A DNA stretch of 64,000 nucleotides, taken from assembly GCF_014648095.1 (NCBI RefSeq), contig NZ_BMQL01000024.1, positions 1 to 64,000 of the forward strand, given 5' to 3'. Position numbers and translations under genes: made by a program. Of this stretch, positions 46,835-55,910 are shown one piece after another (the stretch's first letter is position 1; each line of letters begins with the position of its first letter). The notes beneath the pieces are model-generated. The model had not been told where the DNA came from and did no database searches. It saw only the letters and a list, made by a program, of their open reading frames with translations. The stretch is from Deinococcus ruber. GTDB lineage: Bacteria > Deinococcota > Deinococci > Deinococcales > Deinococcaceae.

Positions 46835-47800
46835 ATGAAGACGACGCGCTTTCTTTCGCTGCTCACCGTGACGGCCCTGCTCGCCTCCACCGCTCAGGCC
46901 GTCACCTTCACGATCGGCTACCAGAAAGGCGGCCTGCCCGCCCTGCTCAAAGCCCGGGGCACGCTCGATGCCGCCAAAGCGCAGGGCATCGACTTCACCT
47001 GGACGCTGTTTACGGCGGGGCCGCCACTGTTGGAGGCCGCCAACGCGGGCGCGGTGGATTTCGGCGCGGTGGGCGACGCACCGGGGGTGTTCGCACTGGC
47101 GGGCGGCGCAGATCTGAAGTATGTCGCCACCTCCGAAACCCGGGTGCCGACCACCGAAGCGATCATCGTTCCGGCAGGGTCTTCACTCAAAACGCTGGCC
47201 GATCTGAAGGGGAAGAAGATCGGCGTGGCACGTGGCTCAAGCGCCCACTACTTTCTGTACCGGGCGCTGAAATCGGCGGGCCTGACGCTGAACGATGTGC
47301 AGCTCGTGCCCCTGTTGCCGCCCGATGCCCGCCCAGCTTTCGAAACGGGGGCCATCGATGCCTGGGCCATCTGGGACCCCTTTCTGACCACTGCGCTTCA
47401 GGGCAGCAGCGCCCGCGTTCTGAAGGATCACAGCGGGCTGTATCTGGGCAAGAGTTTCTATCTGGCCCCCAGCCGTGTACTGGCCGACGCGCAGAAGAAA
47501 AAAGCGCTGCAATACCTGCTGGACGCGCTGGCCGACACCGCCGCGTGGGCCAACACCCACCAGCGCGAGGTGATCGACGAGTTACACACCGATCTGGGCC
47601 TGCCGATCAGCGTACTGAACGTGACGGTGCCGAAGGGCCTGCCGTACAACATTCGCCCGTTCCTGCCGGGCGACACGGCCAATCTTCAGGGTCTGGCCGA
47701 CGCCTTCTTCGAGGCGGGCGTGCTGCCGAAAGCCGTGAAGCTGGACGCCACCACCTATAAAACTCTGCCGAGCTTTCTGGCCGCACGGGTTCAGAAATGA
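46835..47800 (+). CDS. ssuA: aliphatic sulfonate ABC transporter substrate-binding protein
   Basis: A 321-residue periplasmic receptor. Signal peptide about residues 1-22 (MKTTRFLSLLTVTALLASTA, then QA). The mature start VTFTIGYQKGGLPALLKA and the segments LEAANAGAVDFGAVGDAP and AIDAWAIWDPF are typical of SsuA/taurine-type receptors. The ATG 46835 has CCAGGAG upstream; the longer open frame before it is noncoding. It lies 165 bases after ssuD. Confidence 0.9.
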   Translation: MKTTRFLSLLTVTALLASTAQAVTFTIGYQKGGLPALLKARGTLDAAKAQGIDFTWTLFTAGPPLLEAANAGAVDFGAVGDAPGVFALAGGADLKYVATSETRVPTTEAIIVPAGSSLKTLADLKGKKIGVARGSSAHYFLYRALKSAGLTLNDVQLVPLLPPDARPAFETGAIDAWAIWDPFLTTALQGSSARVLKDHSGLYLGKSFYLAPSRVLADAQKKKALQYLLDALADTAAWANTHQREVIDELHTDLGLPISVLNVTVPKGLPYNIRPFLPGDTANLQGLADAFFEAGVLPKAVKLDATTYKTLPSFLAARVQK

Positions 47801-48669
47801 CAAAATTCAACGTGACACAGGACGCCTTGACTGGCGCGATCACCGGGCGAAGCAGTGACGCTCCGCCGAGTTCCAAGGGAGCCGCGCCGTTGACCCGGCG
47901 CACGCGGCAGGCTCCCGTCTGGAGAAGTGAAGCGCTGCGCTGGCTGCTGCCGCTTGCCCTGCTGCTGGTGTGGCAGGTGGCTTCCAGCGTCGGCTGGCTG
48001 AACGTCCGGGTGCTGCCCGCACCGCTGGCGGTGGTGCTCGCTGCCTGGGAACTGCTCAGAAACGGGCAACTGGAGCACCATTTCCTGATCAGTCTGGCGC
48101 GGGCCGGAACAGGCGTGCTGATCGGAAGCGGTCTGGGCCTGACGCTCGGTCTGCTGAACGGGACTTCGCGCCCGGCGTATCTTCTGCTCGACAGCAGTTT
48201 CCAGATGCTGCGAACCATCCCCAGCCTGGCACTGATTCCGCTCGTGATTGTGTGGTTCGGCATCGGAGAGAGCGGCAAGGTCTTCCTGATCGTGCTGGCG
48301 ACCTTCTTTCCGGTGTATCTCAATACACTGCACGGAGTTCGCAGCATCGATGCCCGGCTGACCGAGATGGCGCGGGTGTACGGCCTGGGCGCACGTGAGA
48401 CTTTTCGGCGTGTCATCCTGCCGGGTGCGCTGCCGAGCGTGCTGGTGGGGCTGCGCTACGCACTGGGCATTTCCTGGCTGGCGCTGGTGGTCAGCGAGTC
48501 GTTCGGGGCCAGCAGCGGCATCGGATTTCTGGCAATGGATGCCCGCGAGTTCTTCCGCACCGATGTGATCGTGCTCAGCATCGTGATCTACGCCCTGATC
48601 GGCAAGGTGGCCGACGCGCTGGTACGCGGCCTGGAGCGGCGTCTGCTGCCCTGGCAGGTGCAGGCATGA
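47797..48669 (+). CDS. ssuC: aliphatic sulfonate ABC transporter permease
   Basis: A 290-residue inner-membrane permease with about six helices. The coupling-loop motif EMARVYGLGARETFRRVILPGALPS (quoted in parts: EMARVYGLGARETF, then VILPGALPS) binds the ATPase. LRTIPSLALIPLVIVWFGIG is a classic SsuC/TauC helix. A 45-residue hydrophilic N-terminal extension precedes TM1. The ATG overlaps the ssuA stop (ATGA). Confidence 0.92.
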   Translation: MTKFNVTQDALTGAITGRSSDAPPSSKGAAPLTRRTRQAPVWRSEALRWLLPLALLLVWQVASSVGWLNVRVLPAPLAVVLAAWELLRNGQLEHHFLISLARAGTGVLIGSGLGLTLGLLNGTSRPAYLLLDSSFQMLRTIPSLALIPLVIVWFGIGESGKVFLIVLATFFPVYLNTLHGVRSIDARLTEMARVYGLGARETFRRVILPGALPSVLVGLRYALGISWLALVVSESFGASSGIGFLAMDAREFFRTDVIVLSIVIYALIGKVADALVRGLERRLLPWQVQA

Positions 48670-49403
48670 CCACACTGGAGGCCACCCGCTCGACTGGGGG
48701 AGCAACCGTCACCGTCGAGGGATTGCGCGTGCAGTACGGCGTCCGAACCGTGCTGGAGGACGTCCATCTGCATCTGAGTCCGGGCGAGCGGGTGGCAGTG
48801 GTGGGCGAGAGCGGCGGCGGCAAGACCACTCTTCTACGGGTACTGGCCGGGCTGACCGGTGTGACGGGGGGCCGGGCAGAGGTGACGCAGCAGCACGCGG
48901 CAGCACGCGTGCGGGTGATGTTTCAGGAAGACCGGCTGCTTCCCTGGTTGAGTGCGCTGGACAACGCGGCGCTGGGCCTGCCACCGCACGAGCGCCCGCA
49001 CGCCGAAGCAGCCCTCGCCAACGTCGGGCTTGCAGACCGGGCCGCCGCGTTTCCGCATCAGCTGTCGGGTGGGCAGCGGCAGCGGGTGGCGCTGGCCCGT
49101 GCCCTCGCTCACCGTCCGGCTCTGCTGCTGCTCGACGAACCGTTCGGTGCGCTGGACGCCATGACGCGGGCCGGGATGCACGCGCTGTTGAATACCCTGC
49201 TGGATGAGACGGGCGCAACCACGCTCCTGGTGACGCACGATCTGGACGAAGCGCTGAAACTGGCCGACCGGGTGTTGTTGCTGCGGGCGGGCCGGGTCGC
49301 CGTGGATGTGCGCGTGCCGGGTGAACGCCCCCGCCGCCGAATGCTGCTGGAACCGCTCCGCGAACGGCTGGAAGCCCAGCTCCACGGGGCTGGCCCTGAG
49401 TAA
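48666..49403 (+). CDS. ssuB: aliphatic sulfonate ABC transporter ATP-binding protein
   Basis: A 245-residue ATPase: Walker A GESGGGKTTLL, Q-loop MFQEDRLLPWL, signature LSGGQRQRVALARAL, Walker B LLLLDEPFGALD and switch LVTHDLDEAL. The MFQEDRLLPW Q-loop is typical of SsuB/TauB. It overlaps ssuC by four bases and is followed directly by a strong terminator, closing the operon. Confidence 0.92.
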   Translation: MTTLEATRSTGGATVTVEGLRVQYGVRTVLEDVHLHLSPGERVAVVGESGGGKTTLLRVLAGLTGVTGGRAEVTQQHAAARVRVMFQEDRLLPWLSALDNAALGLPPHERPHAEAALANVGLADRAAAFPHQLSGGQRQRVALARALAHRPALLLLDEPFGALDAMTRAGMHALLNTLLDETGATTLLVTHDLDEALKLADRVLLLRAGRVAVDVRVPGERPRRRMLLEPLRERLEAQLHGAGPE

Positions 49404-49419
49404 TCCTCACTGAAGAAAA

Positions 49420-49463
49420 GGACAGGACACGCCTGCGAACTGGCGTGTCCTGTCCATTTTTTT
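49420..49463 (+). terminator. Rho-independent terminator of the ssu operon
   Basis: GGACAGGACACGCC (49420-49433) and GGCGTGTCCTGTCC (49442-49455) form a perfect 14-bp stem with an 8-base loop, followed by seven T. Confidence 0.92.
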
Positions 49464-49714
49464 CTCCGCCTCTTCTGACGCTGGCGGCACTGGAAGTCCA
49501 CTGACCGTCATCCTGCGAGGGCCGCTGCTCGCACTCAATCCCGGAATCTGCTTTCTGGAGCGGGCAGCCTCGGCAACGTCCTGAAGACCTGCCGCAGCTG
49601 CCCGTTACTGCGGGGGTGCCAGCGCGTCTGGCACGGTGTCGGCATTGGATGAAGCTGGCCGACCAGAATGCCTCAACGTATGACTCCCGCGCTGAAGAGA
49701 GAATCAATATGGTT

Positions 49715-49741
49715 TTGACAAAAAACGTTTTTGATTATAAC
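49715..49741 (+). promoter_or_regulatory. promoter with palindrome upstream of marR-type gene
   Basis: TTGACA (49715-49720) and TATAAC (49736-49741) flank the 12-bp palindrome AAAAACGTTTTT (49721-49732). The GTG start follows 8 bases later. The palindrome in the spacer is a likely autoregulatory MarR operator. The 250 bases before this, after the ssu terminator, hold nothing recognisable. Confidence 0.6.
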
Positions 49742-49749
49742 TTATTGAC

Positions 49750-50274
49750 GTGAAGCGTCGCGACCCTTCCACGACTGCTGCCGGGTCCAGTTCTCCCGCA
49801 GAGTCTCATTCCCGGTTCCCGGTGGACATGACGATGCCCGCCGGGGCCGACCGCTGGACTGGTTACGCCCTCGCATGGGTCACTTCTCTTGCTGGACAGC
49901 AGTACGCCGAAGGCATGGCGAAACTGGGTCTTCAGGCGTCGCATGCGGCGATCCTCCAGATGCTGCACGAGGCCGGGCCGATGAACCAGAACCGCCTGGC
50001 CGAACGCACCCGCATCGACAAAGCGCCACTGGTCGGTCTACTGAACACGCTGGAACAGCTCACGCTGGTCGAGCGGCGACCTCATCCCAGTGATCGCCGG
50101 GCCTTCGAGGTACATCTGACACCGCAGGGCGCCGCCAAACTTTCCGATATCGAGCAGATGAATGCCCAGGTCACAGAAACCTTCTTTGAGCCGCTCAGCT
50201 CGGCGGAGCAGCGCGTCCTGCACGACCTGCTGACCCGGCTGGCACGCCACCACACTCCACCGACCAACTCGTAA
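49750..50274 (+). CDS. MarR family transcriptional regulator
   Basis: A 174-residue MarR protein. The winged helix spans about residues 65-125 (ILQMLHEAGPMNQNRLAERT, then IDKAPLVGLLNTLEQLTLVE and RRPHPSDRRAFEVHLTPQG, the wing with the DRRA motif). N- and C-terminal helices form the dimer interface. GTG 49750 fits the leaderless box; an ATG at 49828 is possible. It probably represses itself through the palindrome in its promoter, and possibly the membrane protein gene 65 bases downstream. Confidence 0.88.
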   Translation: MKRRDPSTTAAGSSSPAESHSRFPVDMTMPAGADRWTGYALAWVTSLAGQQYAEGMAKLGLQASHAAILQMLHEAGPMNQNRLAERTRIDKAPLVGLLNTLEQLTLVERRPHPSDRRAFEVHLTPQGAAKLSDIEQMNAQVTETFFEPLSSAEQRVLHDLLTRLARHHTPPTNS

Positions 50275-50339
50275 GCCCTGCTTTCCCGTGTACCGTGCCG
50301 CAGCCATGTGGTGCGGCGGGCACCTATTTCTGGAGCCAC

Positions 50340-50738
50340 ATGACGACTGTTCCACTGTCTCACTACTCTGGCGCACGCTGGACATACCTGGTGCTGTGCT
50401 CTCTCCTGGTGTTGTGTATCGTCGCTCAGGTCTTCCTCGCTGGCATGGGGGCGCTTGTAAACCCCAGCTACTTTGCCCTGCATAAGTTCTTTGGAGACTG
50501 GTTTGGCCTGCTCATTCTCCCGATGGTTGTCGCGGCGCTTCTGGGCCGGGTATCCCGCGCCATCACCCTGGCAACCCTTGGCCTGTTTCTGCTGTACACC
50601 CTCCAGTACGTCTTTTTTCAGCTCGGGGGCACCATCGCCTTTCTCCGTGCATTCCATGTGGTCAATGCCCTGGTGATTTTCTGGAGTGCCACACGGCTCG
50701 CCCAGGCGGTCTGGCAGCTGCTGAGACCGCACCCTTAA
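50340..50738 (+). CDS. four-helix membrane protein (DUF6220-like)
   Basis: A 132-residue protein with four hydrophobic helices (about 14-38, 45-65, 72-95 and 102-122). The pattern VAQVFLAGMGALVNPSYFALHKFFGDWF, quoted as AQVFLAGMGALV and HKFFGDWFGLL, with conserved His in the second and fourth helices, fits DUF6220-type small membrane proteins, which may bind heme or quinone. ATG 50340 follows CTGGAG. The function is unknown. Confidence 0.65.
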   Translation: MTTVPLSHYSGARWTYLVLCSLLVLCIVAQVFLAGMGALVNPSYFALHKFFGDWFGLLILPMVVAALLGRVSRAITLATLGLFLLYTLQYVFFQLGGTIAFLRAFHVVNALVIFWSATRLAQAVWQLLRPHP

Positions 50739-50810
50739 GACGAGCATCCCCGCTGCTCTTCTCTGGTCTGTCGGGTCAGTTTCCGTGTCACAGGGCCAAC
50801 TGACCCTTGG

Positions 50811-50816
50811 TACAGT
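50811..50816 (+). promoter_or_regulatory. -10 box of a leaderless promoter
   Basis: TACAGT, a 7-base gap, ATG 50824. Confidence 0.55.
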
Positions 50817-50823
50817 AGGGCGC

Positions 50824-51522
50824 ATGGCACCCCGCCCCCTCATCGGTCTGACGACGTCTCGCCCTTCTGAAGGGTATTTGCAGGGCTTCCACGGTACGCC
50901 ACGTCACTACGCTCAGGCGGTCGCCCATGTGGGCGGGAGTCCGGTACTGCTGCCGACCCTGCCCGAACTGGCCGAAGATTTCGCCACGCGGATTGATGCG
51001 CTGCTGCTGACAGGTGGCGTGGATATCCACCCCCGTTACTATGGTCAGGTGCCCCGGCGACACCTCGGGGAGGTCGATGAAGAGCGGGACGCATTTGAAT
51101 CTGCGCTCTACAGCGCCGTCCGGGGGCTGGGAAAACCGGTGCTCGGAATCTGCCGGGGCATGCAGCTCATCAATGTTTTCGAGGGCGGGAGCCTGCATCA
51201 GCATCTGCCGGAGGTGGCCAGCCTGTGGGCAGATCACGCGCAGGTGGGCCGTGCGCCGACCCTGGGGCATACCGTGGAGTTTGTTCCAGACAGCAGATTG
51301 GGGCAGGCTCACCCCGGCACAGCGCTGGTGAATTCCTACCACCATCAGGCGGTAGACGTGCTGGCCCCCGGTCTCCGGTGCACGGCGACGGCTCCAGACG
51401 GAGCGACCGAGGCCATCGAAGGAGAGGGTCTGCTGGGAGTGCAGTGGCATCCCGAACTGCTGTTCGAACGCCACCCTCACGCACTGGGAACGTTCACAGC
51501 GTTCATGTCTCTTCTGAAATGA
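50824..51522 (+). CDS. gamma-glutamyl-gamma-aminobutyrate hydrolase-like peptidase C26
   Basis: A 232-residue class I glutamine-amidotransferase-fold hydrolase of the PuuD type. The nucleophile Cys is in GKPVLGICRGMQLINV and the His and Glu of the triad are in VQWHPELLFE. LTGGVDIHPRYYG gives the oxyanion strand. PuuD relatives cut gamma-glutamyl amides such as gamma-glutamyl-GABA in putrescine breakdown. No other polyamine gene is nearby, so the exact substrate is uncertain. Confidence 0.85.
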   Translation: MAPRPLIGLTTSRPSEGYLQGFHGTPRHYAQAVAHVGGSPVLLPTLPELAEDFATRIDALLLTGGVDIHPRYYGQVPRRHLGEVDEERDAFESALYSAVRGLGKPVLGICRGMQLINVFEGGSLHQHLPEVASLWADHAQVGRAPTLGHTVEFVPDSRLGQAHPGTALVNSYHHQAVDVLAPGLRCTATAPDGATEAIEGEGLLGVQWHPELLFERHPHALGTFTAFMSLLK

Positions 51523-51639
51523 CAGGTGAACTGCTCTGATGATCTGAGGTGTCAGGCTGCCTGTGCTGCAAGGCGTTGAGGAGCAGAGCCATGCGGCGCT
51601 TTGGCGGGCGGGCCTGTCACCGGGGCGGCGCTCACGGCC

Positions 51640-51645
51640 TACACT
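51640..51645 (+). promoter_or_regulatory. -10 box of a leaderless promoter
   Basis: TACACT, an 8-base gap, ATG 51654. Confidence 0.5.
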
Positions 51646-51653
51646 GATCTACG

Positions 51654-52481
51654 ATGCTTCCCGATCAAACCGAGTTGGCACGCCTCCTGCTGAACGTCTA
51701 CGACTCTCAGCTGCGGGAGGAAACCGAGATGCTGTCTGCGACCCGTGTGGACCGCGATGGCCCGCTGTGGCGCGGAACCTTCGGAACACGCGGATTCGTG
51801 TCGTACCGTGATCTGGGGGGCCTGACGGGACAGGCGTTGGACGACCTGATCGCCCGCACGGTCGAGTTTTATGCCAGCGACGACCAGATCACCTCGTTCG
51901 AGTGGAAAACGCGTGGGCACGACGCGCCAGCAGACCTTCCCGAACGCCTGCTCGCTCAGGGCTTTCAGGCCGAGGAACAGGAAACCGTGATGCTGGGCGA
52001 GGCCCGGCTGCTTGCCGAGCACATCCCACTTCCAGCGGGTGTACGTCTGCGGCGTATCGACCAGCAGCCCGAACCGCTGGCTGACCTGACACGGGCCGCT
52101 GCCGCGCAGGAACGCGCCTTCGGAACCGCGTTTGGCGTGCAGGACTTCGTGCGGCAGCTGGAGAGCAAACGCGGCCTGCTCGAACTCTGGGTGGCAGAGG
52201 CGCGGGGCGACGTCATCTGCACCGGACGGCTCGAAGTGGTGCCGGGCACCGAGGTCGCGGGCCTGTGGGGGGGCGGCACGGTGCCCGAGTGGCGCGGGCA
52301 GGGGATTTACCGGGCACTGACCGCCGAGCGGGCGAGGTCTGCGCTTGCCCGGGGGGTGCGGTTCCTGCACAGCGACTCCACCGAGTTCTCGCGGCCCATC
52401 CTGCAACGCAGCGGCCTGCTGCCGGTGACGACCACCACGCCGTATATCTGGACGCGGACAGGGCAAGAGCCAACCGTTTAA
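51654..52481 (+). CDS. GNAT family N-acetyltransferase
   Basis: A 275-residue protein with a GNAT fold in the C-terminal half. The acetyl-CoA-binding motif is GGTVPEWRGQGIYRAL (R/Q-x2-G-x-G/A pattern in WRGQGIY), preceded by the strand ICTGRLEVVPGTEVAGLWGG. The N-terminal 120 residues form an extra domain, perhaps a second degenerate GNAT. The acceptor is unknown. It is transcribed alone from a leaderless promoter. Confidence 0.82.
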   Translation: MLPDQTELARLLLNVYDSQLREETEMLSATRVDRDGPLWRGTFGTRGFVSYRDLGGLTGQALDDLIARTVEFYASDDQITSFEWKTRGHDAPADLPERLLAQGFQAEEQETVMLGEARLLAEHIPLPAGVRLRRIDQQPEPLADLTRAAAAQERAFGTAFGVQDFVRQLESKRGLLELWVAEARGDVICTGRLEVVPGTEVAGLWGGGTVPEWRGQGIYRALTAERARSALARGVRFLHSDSTEFSRPILQRSGLLPVTTTTPYIWTRTGQEPTV

Positions 52482-52589
52482 AACGTCTCGGCGGTTCCCG
52501 GCTTTCGCAGAACTCTCGGGGCTGCTCTCGACCTGATACATGAGCGTTTGATCTTGTCATGATTGTCAGGACTGTGTCAGATGATGCAG

Positions 52590-52595
52590 TAGAGT
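52590..52595 (+). promoter_or_regulatory. -10 box of a leaderless promoter
   Basis: TAGAGT, a 5-base gap, GTG 52601. It sets the start of the aquaporin-like gene 14 codons inside the longer open frame. Confidence 0.5.
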
Positions 52596-52600
52596 GGCGC

Positions 52601-53305
52601 GTGTCGAACGTGACTTTGTGGCGTCGCTGCGTGGCTGAAGGACTGGGGGCGGGTCTGATTGTGCTGGGAGATCTGGGAGCGTCCCGCCTCGCTCAGCTGG
52701 GTCTGCTGCCCGAGGTCGTGGCGCAGGTCGTGGTGCCCGGAGCGATGGTCATGGTTCTGATTTATCTCTTCAGCGACCTGTCGGGCGCACACTTCAATCC
52801 AGCCGTCACTGTCGCCTTCACCCTTCGCCGGTGTTTTCCGTGGCAGCATCTGCCCGCTTATCTGGGCGCACAGCTGCTCGGGGCGCTCCTGGCAGCACGA
52901 CTGCTGGACGGGTTGCCCGCTGGACACGAACGGGTGCGCCCCGAGCAGGCGTGGGGTCTGGAAGGGGCGGCCACGGCGCTCCTGGTGCTGCTGGCTCTGG
53001 CGACGGCCAGACGGAAGGCGACCATCGGGCCAGAAACAGGGCTGGTGATAGGAATGACCGTTGGCCTGGCTCACGCCCTGACAGGGTCACTGACGGCGGT
53101 GACGCTGAATCCTGCCCGCGCCCTCGGCCCCGCCCTGGTACGCGGAGACGCGCTTGAGGCGTGGCCGCACTGGACGGGGCCGTTTGTGGGCGCAGCGGTT
53201 GCTGTGGCCCTGACGTGGCTGCTGCGCGGCCCAGCGACCAGCGAGGAAGCCCAGGCAGCTCAGGGCCACGCAGAGGGAACCGCGTCGCCAGTGGCGCGGT
53301 CTTAG
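52601..53305 (+). CDS. MIP/aquaporin family channel
   Basis: A 234-residue membrane channel with six helices and the two family signatures: SGAHFNPAVT between helices 2 and 3, and VTLNPARALGPALV between helices 5 and 6. Both NPA boxes are intact. A short polar tail rich in Ala, Glu and Gly follows the last helix. It conducts water or small neutral solutes; the residues visible do not distinguish aquaporin from glycerol facilitator. Confidence 0.88.
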   Translation: MSNVTLWRRCVAEGLGAGLIVLGDLGASRLAQLGLLPEVVAQVVVPGAMVMVLIYLFSDLSGAHFNPAVTVAFTLRRCFPWQHLPAYLGAQLLGALLAARLLDGLPAGHERVRPEQAWGLEGAATALLVLLALATARRKATIGPETGLVIGMTVGLAHALTGSLTAVTLNPARALGPALVRGDALEAWPHWTGPFVGAAVAVALTWLLRGPATSEEAQAAQGHAEGTASPVARS

Positions 53306-53409
53306 AGCATCTGACGGAAGTTGGGAGGAGATACAGCGTTCAGAACGGCTTTTCGGCCTGCTCTTCACTGCCATTGTTCTGACCGCACGAGAGGATTGCT
53401 GCCCTGAGG

Positions 53410-55467
53410 TTACCCGACCACGTCTCTGGGGGGCGGCGGGAAGCGCACGCCAGCGAGTACCGTGATCAGGCCCGCGCCGAGCAGTCCGGCGGCCCGAACG
53501 AGCGGGTCGGTGCCGGCCAGATCGAACAGCAGCACCCGCAGCAGCGCAAAGAGCAGCACCGCCGCGCCGCTCATCCAGAGCGCCCATTTCCATGCGGGCA
53601 CGCCCGGCTGCTTCGCCTGAGCACGCAGCAGCAGCCAGCCGCCGAGCATGGCCAGCCACGGAGTCGTCAGCACAAACGAGGCGCTGGTGGTGGATTGCCC
53701 GTGGGCGAGAAGGGCCGCGAACAGCCACGCGCCACTCCAGGCAAGCAGCAGCGCCGCCGGCCACGGTTGCCGCTCCTGACGGGGCGCGAGGATCTTCACG
53801 CTGGCAAAGACGAGCAGGGCCGCCGCACCGAGCAACAGCAGCGCGTATTCGGCGAGCGCGGCCAGATCGGGCGTCGGCTGCGAACGAACGGAGTACAGTC
53901 CCGTCCATCTCCACAGTCCGGCTGGCCCACTCGCCAGCAGCGGCAGGGCGACCAGCGCCCACAGCGCCAGCGGCAGCGTCCGCCAGCTGGACACGGCAGC
54001 CAGTGTCCAGCCGCTCAGTGGACGCGACGTCGGCAGCTCTCGCGGTACCGGTCGGCGGGCCAGCCAGACCACACCGGGCAGCACCATTCCGGCCAGACCG
54101 AAGATCAGCGCCAGCGGCACACACGGTGCGAGCGCCAGCAGCAGCGGGGCGGCGGGCTTGATCCCGGCATCGGCACGTTCGGCGTCGGCAGCGTTCAGGG
54201 AGAGGGCCGCGACGAGAACCGAGAGCAGCGCCGCAGCCCCCGCAAACAGGGCGGAATTCAGGCGGATGTGTGGATGCAGGTTCAGCGCCAGCAGCGCCGC
54301 CGTGGCAGCAGCGACCAGCGCCGAGGTGAAGGTCAGACGCGCCAGTACCTTCCGGTCGGCGTGCCCACGCAGCGGGGCGTAACGGGCGGCACCGAAAAAG
54401 GCGGCACTGACCAGCGCGGCGATTGCCGGAGCCCAGAACCACGCGAGATGCAGGATCGTCGCCAGTGTCCAGCTGCCCGTGGTGATGGCCGCGCCAGCCA
54501 CCAGGGTGCGCGCCGCCTCCCTCCGGTTCTGGGGCGTGGTGCGCCGCAGCACCATCCCGAGCAGCGTCAGCGTGGCTACGCCCAGCGTCAGGGTCAGGCG
54601 TTCGGGGCGGTTGTCGTTCAGCACGCCGACTTCAGCCGCCAGATTGAAGACCAGCAACAGCGTCAGCGCCAGACCACCGGACGCGGCGGCATTTCGGGCT
54701 TCCTGGCCGTCCCTGTCGGGCAGCAGCGGCAACAGGGCCAGACTGACGAGCGTCCAGGCCATACACAGCAGGCCCGGCAGATCCAGACTCCACAGGTGCG
54801 GGCCGGGCACGCTCTGAGACAGCGGGAGCGCAACGGCCAGCGCCCCCAACGAGGTCAGCGGCGTGCCGATTCCACCCCAGCTGCGGGCCAGATACACGCT
54901 CGAAAAGGCGATCAGCGTCATCAGCGCAGTCCAGGTGACGCCGCCCGAGGTACGCGCCGCGAAGGTCAGGGTCAGCAGCGACACCGCCATGCCGAGCGTG
55001 CCGAAGGTCTCGGCCTGCCAGCGTGCGCCGCTGCGTGTGGCCCGCCAGGTCAGAAACCCGCCGAGGCCCAGGCCAGCAAGAATGCGCCACTGCGGGCCGA
55101 TGACACCCTGCGCCTCCAGAATCGACAGCACGTAGGCCGCACCGATCAACGTGGCGGCGATTCCGGCACGTGTCAGCCAGCGTTGCAGGTCAAGCGGTGC
55201 ACGCGGTACAGCCGGTGCCCTCTGAGCAGGCCACACCGGTTGAGTATCCGGGACAGCGGCACTGTCTGCCTCGCCCGGAACGGTGCTTCCAGCCACCGGG
55301 AAAGCAGCGTTCGCAGGCGGCTGGAAGGCGGGTTGGAGACCGGATTCGTTCGGCACCGAGCGGTGGGCTGCCTGTGCCTCCAGCGCGTCCACACGTCGGC
55401 GCAGCGCTGAGAGTTGCTGGAACAGCACAGCAACCAGTACGCACAGTATGAAGATCAGAACGATCAT
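53410..55467 (-). CDS. DUF2339 family polytopic membrane protein
   Basis: A 685-residue protein with an N-terminal anchor (MIVLIFILCVLVAVLFQQ), a coiled-coil-like stretch (LSALRRRVDALEAQA), a Pro/Ala-rich linker and then about 20 hydrophobic helices. WLTRAGIAATLIGAAYVLSI at the start of the membrane part is the DUF2339 hallmark (w-gv-ll-lG-af-l). The function of DUF2339 is unknown; a link to envelope or polysaccharide export has been suggested from size only. ATG 55467 follows AAAGG; it is a single-gene unit. Confidence 0.8.
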   Translation of the reverse strand: MIVLIFILCVLVAVLFQQLSALRRRVDALEAQAAHRSVPNESGLQPAFQPPANAAFPVAGSTVPGEADSAAVPDTQPVWPAQRAPAVPRAPLDLQRWLTRAGIAATLIGAAYVLSILEAQGVIGPQWRILAGLGLGGFLTWRATRSGARWQAETFGTLGMAVSLLTLTFAARTSGGVTWTALMTLIAFSSVYLARSWGGIGTPLTSLGALAVALPLSQSVPGPHLWSLDLPGLLCMAWTLVSLALLPLLPDRDGQEARNAAASGGLALTLLLVFNLAAEVGVLNDNRPERLTLTLGVATLTLLGMVLRRTTPQNRREAARTLVAGAAITTGSWTLATILHLAWFWAPAIAALVSAAFFGAARYAPLRGHADRKVLARLTFTSALVAAATAALLALNLHPHIRLNSALFAGAAALLSVLVAALSLNAADAERADAGIKPAAPLLLALAPCVPLALIFGLAGMVLPGVVWLARRPVPRELPTSRPLSGWTLAAVSSWRTLPLALWALVALPLLASGPAGLWRWTGLYSVRSQPTPDLAALAEYALLLLGAAALLVFASVKILAPRQERQPWPAALLLAWSGAWLFAALLAHGQSTTSASFVLTTPWLAMLGGWLLLRAQAKQPGVPAWKWALWMSGAAVLLFALLRVLLFDLAGTDPLVRAAGLLGAGLITVLAGVRFPPPPRDVVG

Positions 55468-55910
55468 GCGGGCCTTTTCACCGAGGGTTGCTGCGCGGCT
55501 TCGGGATACCGTGTGCCTCGCGGCTGCACAGAGGCCCACCGGCAGCTCAGCCAGTGTCTGTGGAAGGCCGGACGTTCAGCGCCGAACACGGCGGATTTCC
55601 GCGCAGGAGTGGTCAGGACGTGCCGTATTCACCGGTGCCTCCGATGGAAGAAGCGCACAGGGGATGTCGCCCGGGGCGCAGGTGCAGCAGCTCACTGCTT
55701 CGTGCGAGTTCAGGCGTGGGCGTCTGCACCCGCAGAATACCGCGTGGGACGTGACCGATCACCGCAACCACTGTGCCAGCGACCTCCGGCCTGCGTGCTG
55801 ACGCTGAAGCCGACAGGTCTGGGAAGCGCGTCACCCAGCAAAGCCAGCCGCCCTCCCTGACCGTTCACACCCAGGCGGAGACGATGCCCACGCCGCCTTT
55901 CAGCTCCAGC
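55468..55910. other. gap without a recognised gene
   Basis: A minus-strand frame at 55613-55834 has high-GC third positions and could encode about 70 residues (VAGTVVAVIGHVPRGILRV), but no ribosome site or family is visible. I leave it uncalled. Confidence 0.35.

Noticed and set aside
53087..54442. 451-codon minus-strand frame
   Set aside because: Out-of-frame shadow of the DUF2339 gene, Arg/Ala/Gly-rich with no hydrophobic helices.
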